A stretch of 38,320 nt of DNA from UQRS01 sp964481575. GTDB taxonomy: Bacteria > Bacillota > Clostridia > Oscillospirales > Acutalibacteraceae. Where the stretch lies: assembly GCA_964481575.1 (NCBI GenBank), contig CAYZTR010000021.1:1-38320 (forward strand), written 5' to 3'. Position numbers and translations under genes: made by a program. The notes below the pieces were generated by a model. The model searched no databases. It saw only the letters and a list, made by a program, of their open reading frames with translations, and was not told the origin of the DNA. Shown here in pieces: positions 1-7,339 of the stretch (position 1 is its first letter; each line of letters begins with the position of its first letter).

Positions 1-50
1 TCGGCACGCGGTTTTGGAGACCGCTGCTCTACCAACTGAGCTATACCCCT
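1..50 (-). tRNA. tRNA-Trp (CCA), 3' end cut by window edge
   Basis: Read on the minus strand, it begins AGGGGTATAGCTCAGTTGG, a normal acceptor and D-arm. The anticodon arm is GCGGT-CTCCAAA-ACCGC with anticodon CCA, which decodes UGG. The variable region starts before the window ends, so the T-arm and acceptor 3' strand are missing. It lies 6 nt downstream of the CAU tRNA and is probably co-transcribed with it. Confidence 0.9.
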
Positions 51-56
51 AAATCT

Positions 57-133
57 TGGTGGGCCATCAGGGACTCGAACCCCGGACCAACCGGTTATGA
101 GCCGGTAGCTCTAACCAACTAAGCTAATGGCCC
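57..133 (-). tRNA. tRNA with CAU anticodon (Met; tRNA-Ile2 not excluded)
   Basis: A complete 77-nt cloverleaf on the minus strand. The acceptor is GGGCCAT/ATGGCCC with an encoded CCA end, and the D-arm is TAGCTTAGTTGGTTAGAGC. The anticodon arm is ACCGG-CTCATAA-CCGGT, and the T-loop is GTTCGAGTC. Anticodon CAU means either elongator methionine or an isoleucine tRNA whose C34 is modified to lysidine by TilS. Sequence alone does not separate these. It is the first gene of a two-tRNA transcript. Confidence 0.9.
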
Positions 134-176
134 ACGCTTAAAACTACTTTGCTACCAAAACCGGTGCAACATAAGT

Positions 177-204
177 ATTATATCATAAAACTTTCACTTG
201 TCAA
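177..204 (-). promoter_or_regulatory. sigma-A promoter for the tRNA pair
   Basis: On the minus strand a perfect -35 TTGACA (199-204) and perfect -10 TATAAT (177-182) are separated by 16 bp. A TGA just before the -10 gives an extended -10 element. The expected start point is about 35 nt upstream of the first tRNA base. No other gene lies between. Confidence 0.85.
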
Positions 205-275
205 GTATAAAAATACAAATTCGATAAAATGTGCAACACAAAATGCGGACAGAAGCTTGCCATCTTCCCTTTTCA

Positions 276-1367
276 TCAATCCTCCTGCATCAAAACAGAA
301 ACGGTTTTCTCCACCACCTTGCGTTTATCAAAATGCGCCGCAACATAATCATGAGAAGCTAAAGCCATTTTCTGTTTTTCCGGGTATGGCAACACCACAA
401 ATTGCTTCAGTTTATCATATAAATCCCCCGGATCTCGCACACAACAAAGATATCCGGTTTTACCATCCTGCACCGCTTCCAGGCAGCCGTGAATGTTGCT
501 GGTAATCAGCGGCCGCCCCATAGCGCCGCATTCCAAAAGTGTATTGGCCATTCCCTCATGATAACTAGGCAATACAAAACAATGTGCCTGCCGAATAAAG
601 GGGCGCACATCTTGCTGAAACCCATGATAGCGGACAGCACCCGTCCGCTGCGCCATCTGCATCCGAGCTGCATAATCCTCCTCATAAGGACCAACCACAT
701 CCAACACTACCCGTGAATCCTGCCCATGGAGCCGACAAACCGCTTCCAACAGTTCTCCGATCCCCTTTTCTGCCATAACCCGACCAACAAAGAGTAAACG
801 AATTTCCTCAGTATCTTCAGGGTACTGGGCCATGGGATACTCTTCCAGATTCACCCCAGCGCCAGGCAGCAGGCAGGCCTGCCCGGAGGAAACAATTCCG
901 GTCTCCAACAACACCTGCCGGTTTTCTGCGTTTTCAAAAAACACAACGTTCGCCTTTTTTAGAGCAAGCCGATACAGCAACACCAAAAATCGTTTCAGAA
1001 AACCTTGCTTCTGAAAAGCGGTACCCAAACCGGTAATATTGGAAAAATAGGGAATACCTGCCATCCGGGCGACCAGCCCTCCATAAATATTGGGCTTTAC
1101 CGTATAAGTGATAACCTGATCCGGTCGAACCGTATGAAACATCTTCCGATACCGCCGCAACAATTGCAAATCGCGAAACGGATTGACCCCACGGCGATCC
1201 ACAGGTGTCTCCAAAAAGGTACATCCTAACTCTTCCAGGAGCGGAACCCTGTCTCCCATGGGCAAAGAAATATACACCTGATGACCTTGCTTCAGCAGCG
1301 TTTCCAACAGTTCCTTACGAAAATTATACAGACCCACATCAAAATTCGCCAGTATTAACAGCTTCAT
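276..1367 (-). CDS. GT4-type glycosyltransferase (PglA/capsule-like)
   Basis: A 363-residue GT-B fold glycosyltransferase, expected to move a sugar from a nucleotide sugar to a lipid-linked or surface glycan acceptor on the cytoplasmic face. The N-terminal domain starts MKLLILANFDVGLYNFRKEL and contains YTVKPNIYGG (about residues 88-97), a motif I associate with GT4 enzymes such as PglA. The C-terminal donor domain has FVGRVMAEKG (193-202) and the E-x7-E motif EGMANTLLE (271-279). The longer open frame begins at 1535, but that extension lies inside the acyltransferase gene and is not protein-like. I chose the ATG at 1367, which overlaps the preceding stop as ATGA, implying translational coupling. 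Together with the PglD-like neighbour it suggests one surface-glycan step. The acceptor and sugar are unknown. Confidence 0.9.
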   Translation of the reverse strand: MKLLILANFDVGLYNFRKELLETLLKQGHQVYISLPMGDRVPLLEELGCTFLETPVDRRGVNPFRDLQLLRRYRKMFHTVRPDQVITYTVKPNIYGGLVARMAGIPYFSNITGLGTAFQKQGFLKRFLVLLYRLALKKANVVFFENAENRQVLLETGIVSSGQACLLPGAGVNLEEYPMAQYPEDTEEIRLLFVGRVMAEKGIGELLEAVCRLHGQDSRVVLDVVGPYEEDYAARMQMAQRTGAVRYHGFQQDVRPFIRQAHCFVLPSYHEGMANTLLECGAMGRPLITSNIHGCLEAVQDGKTGYLCCVRDPGDLYDKLKQFVVLPYPEKQKMALASHDYVAAHFDKRKVVEKTVSVLMQED

Positions 1368-1975
1368 GGCAATACCCTTCTGGCCGGCACTCCAACATAA
1401 ATGCCAGATTCCTGTATGTTCTTTACCGCAACGGTGCCAGCCCCCAGAATGCAATCCGCCCCAACTGCACAGTTGTTTTTTACAACAGCACCCGCGCCAA
1501 TCCAGGATGCCTCCCCCACCTGCACAGTGCCGCACAGGGTCGCATGGGGTGAAATATGTACGTAATCAGCCAGTCGGCTGTCATGCTCCACCACACTACC
1601 AGAATTCAAAATGCAGTGTGTACCAATTTTGGTATCCGCATTGACAACGGCGCCCGCCATCACGCAGGTACCTGCACCGATTGTCACATCCGCACCGATG
1701 ACAGCATCAGGATGAATTGCTGTATAATAATGAAGATCCGGATACTGCCTGGCGATGTTCCGCCGGACCTGATTATCACCTATGGCAATAAAGAACCAGC
1801 GGTCCCGATACTGATCCACCAAAGCTACTCTACCCAGCACCGGGTACTGCTTCAGAATCTTCTTATCGGCATCATCATCCAAAAAGCCCAAAACATGATC
1901 GCCGGACCGTTCCACCAGATCAGCAATCACTTTACCGTGGCCACTGGCGCCAATGATAATCACCTCTTTAGACAT
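1364..1975 (-). CDS. PglD/NeuD-like sugar O/N-acyltransferase (left-handed beta helix)
   Basis: A 203-residue protein with an N-terminal PglD_N Rossmann-like domain, EVIIIGASGHGKVIADL (about 4-20), followed by hexapeptide repeats from about residue 88. Examples are AVIGADVTIGAGT and WIGAGAVVKNN. The end GIYVGVPARRV is typical of the family. His131 in VVEHDSRL is the probable catalytic base. Family members acetylate amino-sugar nucleotides such as UDP-4-amino-bacillosamine precursors using acetyl-CoA. The ATG at 1975 is chosen over a GTG at 1996 because AAAGGGGG lies just upstream. It starts 17 nt after the TIGR03936 gene and overlaps the glycosyltransferase start by 4 nt. Confidence 0.88.
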   Translation of the reverse strand: MSKEVIIIGASGHGKVIADLVERSGDHVLGFLDDDADKKILKQYPVLGRVALVDQYRDRWFFIAIGDNQVRRNIARQYPDLHYYTAIHPDAVIGADVTIGAGTCVMAGAVVNADTKIGTHCILNSGSVVEHDSRLADYVHISPHATLCGTVQVGEASWIGAGAVVKNNCAVGADCILGAGTVAVKNIQESGIYVGVPARRVLP

Positions 1976-1992
1976 ATCTCTGCCCCCTTTTC

Positions 1993-2646
1993 TCACTGAA
2001 ACATCGCACCGGTATCGTCATACAGCATGGTGCGGGTAATCGCGTGGGCAGGAATGGTCAATCCAGCCTCCTTGGCTGCCTGCAAATACAGGGTGGGATT
2101 GATATTATCCCCGCCGCCGGCCGGCAGAGTAAATTCCAGCTGTGCACCGCCGTCACAAAGGGAAACCGCTGCATCCCGAAACCGACCAGCCAGTTCCACT
2201 GTAGAAACCTTTTTTTTCTTTCCAACCTTCTCCACCAAAATGGAAGGCTGCTGCAAAAATGTTTTCAGCGCCGAAACAAAGGCCGCATCGGCCCCTTCAA
2301 AATAGATACGAAAAGAAGCGGCGGCAATTTTTCCAGGTTTTTTCACCGGCTCCGCCACCCGGAAAGCCACCAATTCCGGCGGCAATACCTTCTGGAAGGC
2401 GGCAAGACAAGCCTCTGCAGAAAAGTTGTCATCCTCCAGACGAAAATCCATAGCCTCATATTCGCTTTCAAATCCCAGGGACAGGGGCAGTACAAACGTA
2501 ATATACGGGTGGGGGTTAAACCCTTCAGTATACCAGAAGGGAATCCCGGACATCCGCATAGCCCGGAGCATATACCGGTTTAAATCCAGGTGGGAACAAA
2601 ACTTGGCACGGCCCACTTTTTTGAAAAAAAGACGCATGGTTTTCAT
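1993..2646 (-). CDS. TIGR03936/DUF2344 family radical-SAM-linked protein
   Basis: A 217-residue protein beginning MKTMRLFFKKVGRAKFCSHL. It carries the family motifs SHLDLNRYMLRAMRMSG and FNPHPYITFVLPLSLGFES. This family (DUF2344) is found next to, or fused with, TIGR03960 radical SAM proteins in Firmicutes. A biochemical role has not been firmly assigned as far as I know. The open frame extends to 2727, but the ATG at 2646 overlaps the upstream radical SAM stop as ATGA and matches the family N-terminus. The partner gene immediately upstream is the expected one. Confidence 0.87.
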   Translation of the reverse strand: MKTMRLFFKKVGRAKFCSHLDLNRYMLRAMRMSGIPFWYTEGFNPHPYITFVLPLSLGFESEYEAMDFRLEDDNFSAEACLAAFQKVLPPELVAFRVAEPVKKPGKIAAASFRIYFEGADAAFVSALKTFLQQPSILVEKVGKKKKVSTVELAGRFRDAAVSLCDGGAQLEFTLPAGGGDNINPTLYLQAAKEAGLTIPAHAITRTMLYDDTGAMFQ

Positions 2647-4505
2647 TGCTTGTCCCCTCCCTTCGTGGTGGGGCAAAGTCCGGCCCCAAAACAGGAGGCC
2701 CCGCATCCGATACACTGTTCCCGACAATTGGGGGAAGTTTTGGCTTCATGGGCCAGCTTGTTTTGATAGATCAAAAACTGCTTGGAAACACCATAATCCA
2801 GATGATCCCAAGGCATCACCTCATCATAGTCCCGGCGGCGGTTGGCATAAAAAGCCGGATCAATTCCCAAATCGGTAAAGACCTGCATCCATCGCGCCAA
2901 GGAAAAACATTCGCTCCAACTATCCATCTTGCAGCCGCGACGCCAGGCTTCCTCCAAAACAGCACACAGTTTCCGGTCTCCCCGGGCAAAAACCGCTTCC
3001 AAGAAGCTGGTATCTGCCCCGTGCCAGGACAGGGAGATCTTTCTAGAATGCACAGACTCCACCAAATGCTGCTGTTTGGCTTGCAGCATGGGAATGGTAT
3101 CCTGAGGTTCAAACTGGAAAGGAGTAAACGGTTTAGGCACAAAAGCCGCCACCGACAGAGAAACCATACACCCTTTCCCCTTGGGTTTACTCGGGTTTTG
3201 GTAGAACAGATCCACCACCTTTTGCCCCAGATCAGCAATGCCTTCCATATCCTCCAGCGTCTCAGTGGGCAGACCGAGCATAAAATACAACTTTACAGCG
3301 GTATAGCCGCCGGCAAAAGCCATGGAACAGGTTCGCATAATCTCCTCTTCCGTAACATTCTTATTGATCACATCCCGCAGCCGCTGAGTACCGGCTTCGG
3401 CCGCGAAGGTCAGGCCACTTTTGCGCACCTGCTTCACCTTCTCCAACAGGCTTTCCGAAAAATTATCCACCCGCAAAGAAGGTAGAGACAAGCTCACCTT
3501 TTCCTCCTTGGTCCAGGAAAGCAGAAGTTCCAGCAATTCTTCCAGCTGGCTGTAATCGCTGGTAGAGAGAGAGGACAAAGACACCTCACTGTCACCGGTA
3601 GCATGTACCAACTGGCGAATTTGCCGGTTAATAGTTTCAGGGGACTTTTCCCGAATGGGACGGTAAAGGAATCCTGCCTGGCAGAAACGACATCCACGGG
3701 AGCAACCACGGCAGATTTCCTCCATCACCCGATCAAAAACCACTTCCGTATAAGGGATGATCAAATCGTCAGGATAAAAACAATCGTCCATATCCGCCAT
3801 AATGCGCTTTTTCACCGTGGGTGGAACACCTTCCTGCGGTAAAACAGCGGCAACGGTGCCATCAGCATGATAGGTCACGTCATAGAGAGAAGGCACATAG
3901 ACACCTTCGATGTTAGCGGCTTCCCGCAAGAAGGCGGCCCTGTTCCAGTGGCCCGACCGCTTATGCTGCCGGTACAGCCGGATTACCTCCAGATCCACTT
4001 CTTCCCCATCGCCCAGAAAGAACATATCAAAGAAGTCAGCCAACGGCTCGGGGTTGCAGGCGCAAGGACCACCGGCCACCACAATAGGGTCGTTTTCAGC
4101 CCGATCGGCAGACCGCAACGGCACTCCAGCCAGATCCAGCATATTTAAAATATTGGTGTAGGACAACTCGTACTGCAATGTAAATCCGATAAAGTCAAAA
4201 TCCCGAATAGGGTCGCCGCTCTCCAAGGCGTACAAAGGAATCTGATGCTTCCGCATCAAAGCCTCCATATCAATCCAGGGCGCATAAACCCGCTCGCACC
4301 AGATTCCCTCCTGCTTGTTAAACAGGGCATAGAGGATTTTAATGCCCAAATGGGACATACCAATATCATAAGTATCAGGAAAGCAAAAGGCGAAGCGAAC
4401 ATCCACCTTAGACTTATCCTTCATCACACTGCCAGGCTCACCGCCGGTATACCGGCCGGGCTTCTGCACCGTCAGCAATAAATTCTCTCGTTCCAGTTGG
4501 GTCAT
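2643..4505 (-). CDS. TIGR03960 family B12-binding-domain radical SAM protein
   Basis: A 620-residue enzyme. The N-terminal part (about 1-230) resembles a cobalamin-binding Rossmann domain, for example FAFCFPDTYDIGMSHLG and VVAGGPCACNPEP. A radical SAM core follows with the cluster motif C268-SRG-C272-RF-C275. The core continues with EAGTQRLRDVINK and a C-terminal region. The extreme C-terminus is Cys-rich (CREQCIGCGASCFGAGLC), suggesting an additional metal or Fe-S site. The function of the family is not established. The start is uncertain: ATG at 4505 matches family N-termini, GTG at 4520 is the only other in-frame option, and neither has a well-spaced Shine-Dalgarno. In many Clostridia this gene sits beside spoIVFAB, as here. 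Confidence 0.88.
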   Translation of the reverse strand: MTQLERENLLLTVQKPGRYTGGEPGSVMKDKSKVDVRFAFCFPDTYDIGMSHLGIKILYALFNKQEGIWCERVYAPWIDMEALMRKHQIPLYALESGDPIRDFDFIGFTLQYELSYTNILNMLDLAGVPLRSADRAENDPIVVAGGPCACNPEPLADFFDMFFLGDGEEVDLEVIRLYRQHKRSGHWNRAAFLREAANIEGVYVPSLYDVTYHADGTVAAVLPQEGVPPTVKKRIMADMDDCFYPDDLIIPYTEVVFDRVMEEICRGCSRGCRFCQAGFLYRPIREKSPETINRQIRQLVHATGDSEVSLSSLSTSDYSQLEELLELLLSWTKEEKVSLSLPSLRVDNFSESLLEKVKQVRKSGLTFAAEAGTQRLRDVINKNVTEEEIMRTCSMAFAGGYTAVKLYFMLGLPTETLEDMEGIADLGQKVVDLFYQNPSKPKGKGCMVSLSVAAFVPKPFTPFQFEPQDTIPMLQAKQQHLVESVHSRKISLSWHGADTSFLEAVFARGDRKLCAVLEEAWRRGCKMDSWSECFSLARWMQVFTDLGIDPAFYANRRRDYDEVMPWDHLDYGVSKQFLIYQNKLAHEAKTSPNCREQCIGCGASCFGAGLCPTTKGGDKQ

Positions 4506-4611
4506 AGGAGCATACCACACATTTCCAAATATAGTTTTATTTATCTCCTATTATATCGCCTGTGAACCAAGATTGCAACTGGAAATTCCCTGCCAGACCA
4601 GCAGTGCACAG

Positions 4612-5607
4612 CTACTCGAACCAATCCTGAATGGAAAAAGAAAAGGCATCTTTTTCTGGATATTCGTCGGGGGAGAAGTAGTCGTAATCATCCAAATAAG
4701 GGGAATAGGTTTGTACATACATCATTTTTTGATCCTCCCGAACGGTCAGCAGACGCATATACCCGTTACCGCCGTTTGGCGTTTCCTGATAGTCCGCCAG
4801 GAGCTGGTATACAACACGGTCGGTTATGCCGTCCTGATTATCATCCATTTCGCTGATGTTTTTAGCCGCATCGTGATTATGACCGCACAACACCATATGC
4901 ACATTGGAATGCTTCTCCACCAACGCCTGAAACAACCTTTCTCCGGTTTCGCTTCTGGTTCCGTCTGTATTCAGATAATCATGGGTAGTCAAAATGGCAG
5001 GAAGCGCAGCATAATCTGACAACACCTGATCCGCCCATTCCACCATTTCCTGGGAGGGAGAAAAACCCAGCGCTAACACAAGGAGCTGCCGGGTACCTGT
5101 ATCCAGAATCTGCCCGCGGGCCTGGCCGTTTTCAAACCAGAGAAGGTCTGTTGCATCAGAAAATCGCTGAGAACCAAAGTAGGACAAAAAAGAGGTATAA
5201 TCCATGGCGGCTCCGGAAAGATCATGATTCCCAGCCAGCACGCTATAAGGCACACAGCCATCCAGCGTGTGCATAGCGGCATCTGCCTTTTTCCATTGAA
5301 CCGGCACATTTTGATTCACCAGATCCCCGGTATGAAAGACGAATCGGATATTCTGGCTTTCGGCATGATCCACAATCCAACGGGTCATAGCGGCATAGAT
5401 TTCCGGATAGGATTCACTGTACACTTGGGTATCTGTCATCCACACAAAGGTGTAATCATTAGAAGCCGCCGCATCTTCTGTCACTGCGCCCGCCAGTTCC
5501 TGCTCCAAACCGTGATCCGCCGGTGTGGCGCTACATCCTACCATAACCAGCAACAATGCTATGAGAAACATCAACAAGCACAGTTGTTTATTACTTAATA
5601 TCCTCAT
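4612..5607 (-). CDS. Calcineurin-like metallophosphoesterase lipoprotein
   Basis: A 331-residue exported phosphoesterase. The signal peptide has a positive N-region, a Leu/Val-rich core and a lipobox ending at Cys25 (LVMVGC), so it should be anchored outside the membrane. Metal motifs are in order: TDTQ (Asp59, Gln61), HTGD (Asp95), AGNHD (127-129), THD (His209) and CGHNHD (His243/His245). The first motif is D-x-Q rather than the more usual D-x-H. The substrate is unknown; nucleotides, phosphosugars or phospholipids are possible. The start at 5607 is preceded by GGAGGAAGG. It lies between the site-2 protease gene (86 nt upstream) and the radical SAM gene, on the same strand. There are no obvious signs of foreign base composition. 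Confidence 0.88.
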   Translation of the reverse strand: MRILSNKQLCLLMFLIALLLVMVGCSATPADHGLEQELAGAVTEDAAASNDYTFVWMTDTQVYSESYPEIYAAMTRWIVDHAESQNIRFVFHTGDLVNQNVPVQWKKADAAMHTLDGCVPYSVLAGNHDLSGAAMDYTSFLSYFGSQRFSDATDLLWFENGQARGQILDTGTRQLLVLALGFSPSQEMVEWADQVLSDYAALPAILTTHDYLNTDGTRSETGERLFQALVEKHSNVHMVLCGHNHDAAKNISEMDDNQDGITDRVVYQLLADYQETPNGGNGYMRLLTVREDQKMMYVQTYSPYLDDYDYFSPDEYPEKDAFSFSIQDWFE

Positions 5608-5693
5608 ATCGACCTTCCTCCACCCTCAACTTTATTAAAATAATTCTATCAAAAGCTCCCCTCTATTGCAAGCCCTTCTATTGTTGCACAATA

Positions 5694-6260
5694 TTATTTT
5701 AAAATTCCAAACATCAGCAAGAAAAGAATGAGAAAGTATACAATCCCCAAAAGTGGTTCCCAACCGCCGCTTCCATAAAAATACAGAAAAATCGCTGCGG
5801 CCAGTATTCCGCTGCCCGTAAGCCCATAGGCCAAAATCAGCAGCCAACGACGGCCGCCGGCCAACAATTCCAGCAAAGTACCGCCATCCAGTCCCGGAAC
5901 AGGCAACAAATTGGAAACACCCAGGCAAAAGGAAATCCCGGCGGCGTTGGGGGAACAGAATAAAAGAAGTCCCCCGACCACAAAATTGGTCAGGGGCCCG
6001 GCCAAGGAAATAGCACATTCTTTTGCAAGAGAAAGCATAGTTTTGGGGCGTACCAACTCTACCGCCCCCACCCGCAGACGCAAAGCCTTAGGGTGTTGCC
6101 CACAAGCCAAAAGCGCAAAAACATGGCCCATCTCATGCAATGCCACCAACAGCAGTGTTATTGGCATTTGACCGGTTCGGTCACAATACAGTAAAAGGCA
6201 GAGAATTGCCAAAAAAGGCACACTGATCTGCACCGTACAGCCTCCAATAGAAAATCTCAT
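5694..6260 (-). CDS. Site-2 protease, SpoIVFB-like (M50)
   Basis: A 188-residue polytopic intramembrane zinc metalloprotease. The catalytic motif HEMGH (His42, Glu43, His46) lies in an early membrane segment. The second signature NLLPVPGLDGG (117-127) supplies the third zinc ligand, Asp125. In sporulating bacteria SpoIVFB cleaves pro-sigma-K in the outer forespore membrane of the mother cell. I infer that role here because the gene overlaps a LytM-domain membrane protein by ATGA (6257-6260), as spoIVFB follows spoIVFA in Bacillus. It is short: the C-terminal CBS domain of Bacillus SpoIVFB is absent and the protein ends after its last hydrophobic segment. A general regulated-proteolysis role remains possible. 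Confidence 0.88.
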   Translation of the reverse strand: MRFSIGGCTVQISVPFLAILCLLLYCDRTGQMPITLLLVALHEMGHVFALLACGQHPKALRLRVGAVELVRPKTMLSLAKECAISLAGPLTNFVVGGLLLFCSPNAAGISFCLGVSNLLPVPGLDGGTLLELLAGGRRWLLILAYGLTGSGILAAAIFLYFYGSGGWEPLLGIVYFLILFLLMFGILK

Positions 6261-7027
6261 GTGGACAACGCATCCGATAGTAAATATTGTGGATTCAGAG
6301 GAGTATCGTTATGCCGGATTTCAAAATGGAGATGGGGACCAGTGCTTCGACCTGTAGAACCCACCAGACCAATGGTATCTCCTTTCCCCACCGTTTGTCC
6401 CACAGAAACGCTGTAGCTGTCCAAATGCCCGTAACGGGTACTTAATCCGGAACCGTGACTAAGGATCACATAATACCCCAGAGTGGTGCTGTAATCGGCG
6501 CTTTCCACCGTGCCATCCAGCGCTGCCATGACAGGCGTTCCGGTTTCAGCAGCAATATCCAGACCGGCATGAAGGCTGTAAATTCTGGTGACTGGATTGG
6601 TGCGCATACCGTATTCTGAGGTCACCGATCCGCTGACCGGTGTCAAAAAGGACTGAAACCGGCTGGCCAATGAAAGGGCAGACACATCCTGCAGCGGCAA
6701 GGACGTTGCCACCGCTTCCTGGTTCTCCTTTGGCGCGACGGTCTCCGATTGGGTCACATTACCTGCCCGGATACCGTCCAGTACCTCTCGCACTGAAGTG
6801 GTATCGGCAAACATGGCAATATATTTTGCACGCACTTCCTCATAAAAGCTACCGCCAAAAAACTGGATTCCCACAGCCATAGCGGCCAGTAGTAAGCACG
6901 CCGTCACCTGAAGCATCAAAATCGAAAGTTTGGGATCCCGCCTTTTTTTTACCGCCTTTTTGGATTCCGGCTCGGTGGGATTGGACACTGGCTCGTCCGG
7001 AAACGGCATCAAATCTTCCTCTGTCAT
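6257..7027 (-). CDS. M23/LytM-domain membrane protein, SpoIVFA-like
   Basis: A 256-residue bitopic protein. It has a charged cytoplasmic N-terminus (1-33), one membrane segment (about 34-57), a linker, and a C-terminal LytM/M23 domain (about 130-250). The metal ligands appear intact: His153 and Asp157 (HAGLD) and His234 in the HLH motif (232-234). His201 in YGHLD is the probable catalytic residue. It could therefore hydrolyse peptidoglycan crosslinks, or act as a scaffold as SpoIVFA does for SpoIVFB. The coupled downstream site-2 protease supports the SpoIVFA reading. The start at 7027 has GAGGTGAGAAAAG upstream. A SpoIIQ-like peptidase is the main alternative. Confidence 0.88.
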   Translation of the reverse strand: MTEEDLMPFPDEPVSNPTEPESKKAVKKRRDPKLSILMLQVTACLLLAAMAVGIQFFGGSFYEEVRAKYIAMFADTTSVREVLDGIRAGNVTQSETVAPKENQEAVATSLPLQDVSALSLASRFQSFLTPVSGSVTSEYGMRTNPVTRIYSLHAGLDIAAETGTPVMAALDGTVESADYSTTLGYYVILSHGSGLSTRYGHLDSYSVSVGQTVGKGDTIGLVGSTGRSTGPHLHFEIRHNDTPLNPQYLLSDALST

Positions 7028-7093
7028 CTTTTCTCACCTCGGGAAAGCATATGCATTCAACAGGAGAAATAGAACAACGCCAGAGGCTTGTTA

Positions 7094-7234
7094 CTACGGA
7101 TTCCCAGGCGGGCATCCCATGAGCGCTTCATCGAGCTTCTCTTCATGACCACTGCTAATAACCGTCATCACATCTTCCAATGTAAAGCGGATCACCTTCA
7201 TCTCCGGCCTCTCATAACGTTCCTGCTGCTCCAC
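7094..7234 (-). CDS. Very small ORF, 46 aa, unknown function
   Basis: A short minus-strand frame ending in TAG at 7094. The GTG at 7234 is preceded by AAGGGA at suitable spacing. An in-frame ATG at 7252 would add six residues but has no Shine-Dalgarno. The peptide contains YERPEMKVIRF followed by EDVMTVISSG and ends CPPGNP, with one cysteine. From memory this opening resembles short Clostridia peptides with a Y-x-K/R-P-E-x-x-V-I-x-F-x-x-E-D-V pattern, whose role I do not know. It sits between a strong terminator and the SpoIVFA-like gene (66 nt downstream). It could be a leader peptide, a secreted or modified peptide, or chance. Confidence 0.45.
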   Translation of the reverse strand: MEQQERYERPEMKVIRFTLEDVMTVISSGHEEKLDEALMGCPPGNP

Positions 7235-7271
7235 AGGATCTTCCCTTGCCATGTGAAAACGCCATATCCAT

Positions 7272-7320
7272 ATACAAAAACGGCAGCACAGTAACCAAAA
7301 CTGTGCTGCCGTTTTTGTAT
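7272..7320 (-). terminator. Perfect 20-bp stem intrinsic terminator
   Basis: The arms 7272-7291 and 7301-7320 are exact reverse complements enclosing a 9-nt loop. The GC core CGGCAGCACAG is flanked by A5/T5 tracts, so it can work in both directions. It lies 19 nt past the stop of the TPR-like membrane protein gene, which it probably terminates. Confidence 0.9.
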
Positions 7321-7339
7321 TAGATAGCAGGTGCGGGCA

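Noticed and set aside
276..1535. Longer glycosyltransferase with 56 extra N-terminal residues
   Set aside because: The extension is Cys/Trp/Gly-rich out-of-frame translation of the acyltransferase gene; the ATG at 1367 matches the family N-terminus and forms an ATGA overlap.
7046..7074. Sigma-E-like promoter (CATATGCT, with TTCTATT 14 bp upstream) before the SpoIVFA-like gene
   Set aside because: The -10 fits but the -35 is poor, and the start point would fall on the ribosome binding site, leaving almost no leader. Attractive for a sporulation operon but not supportable by eye.
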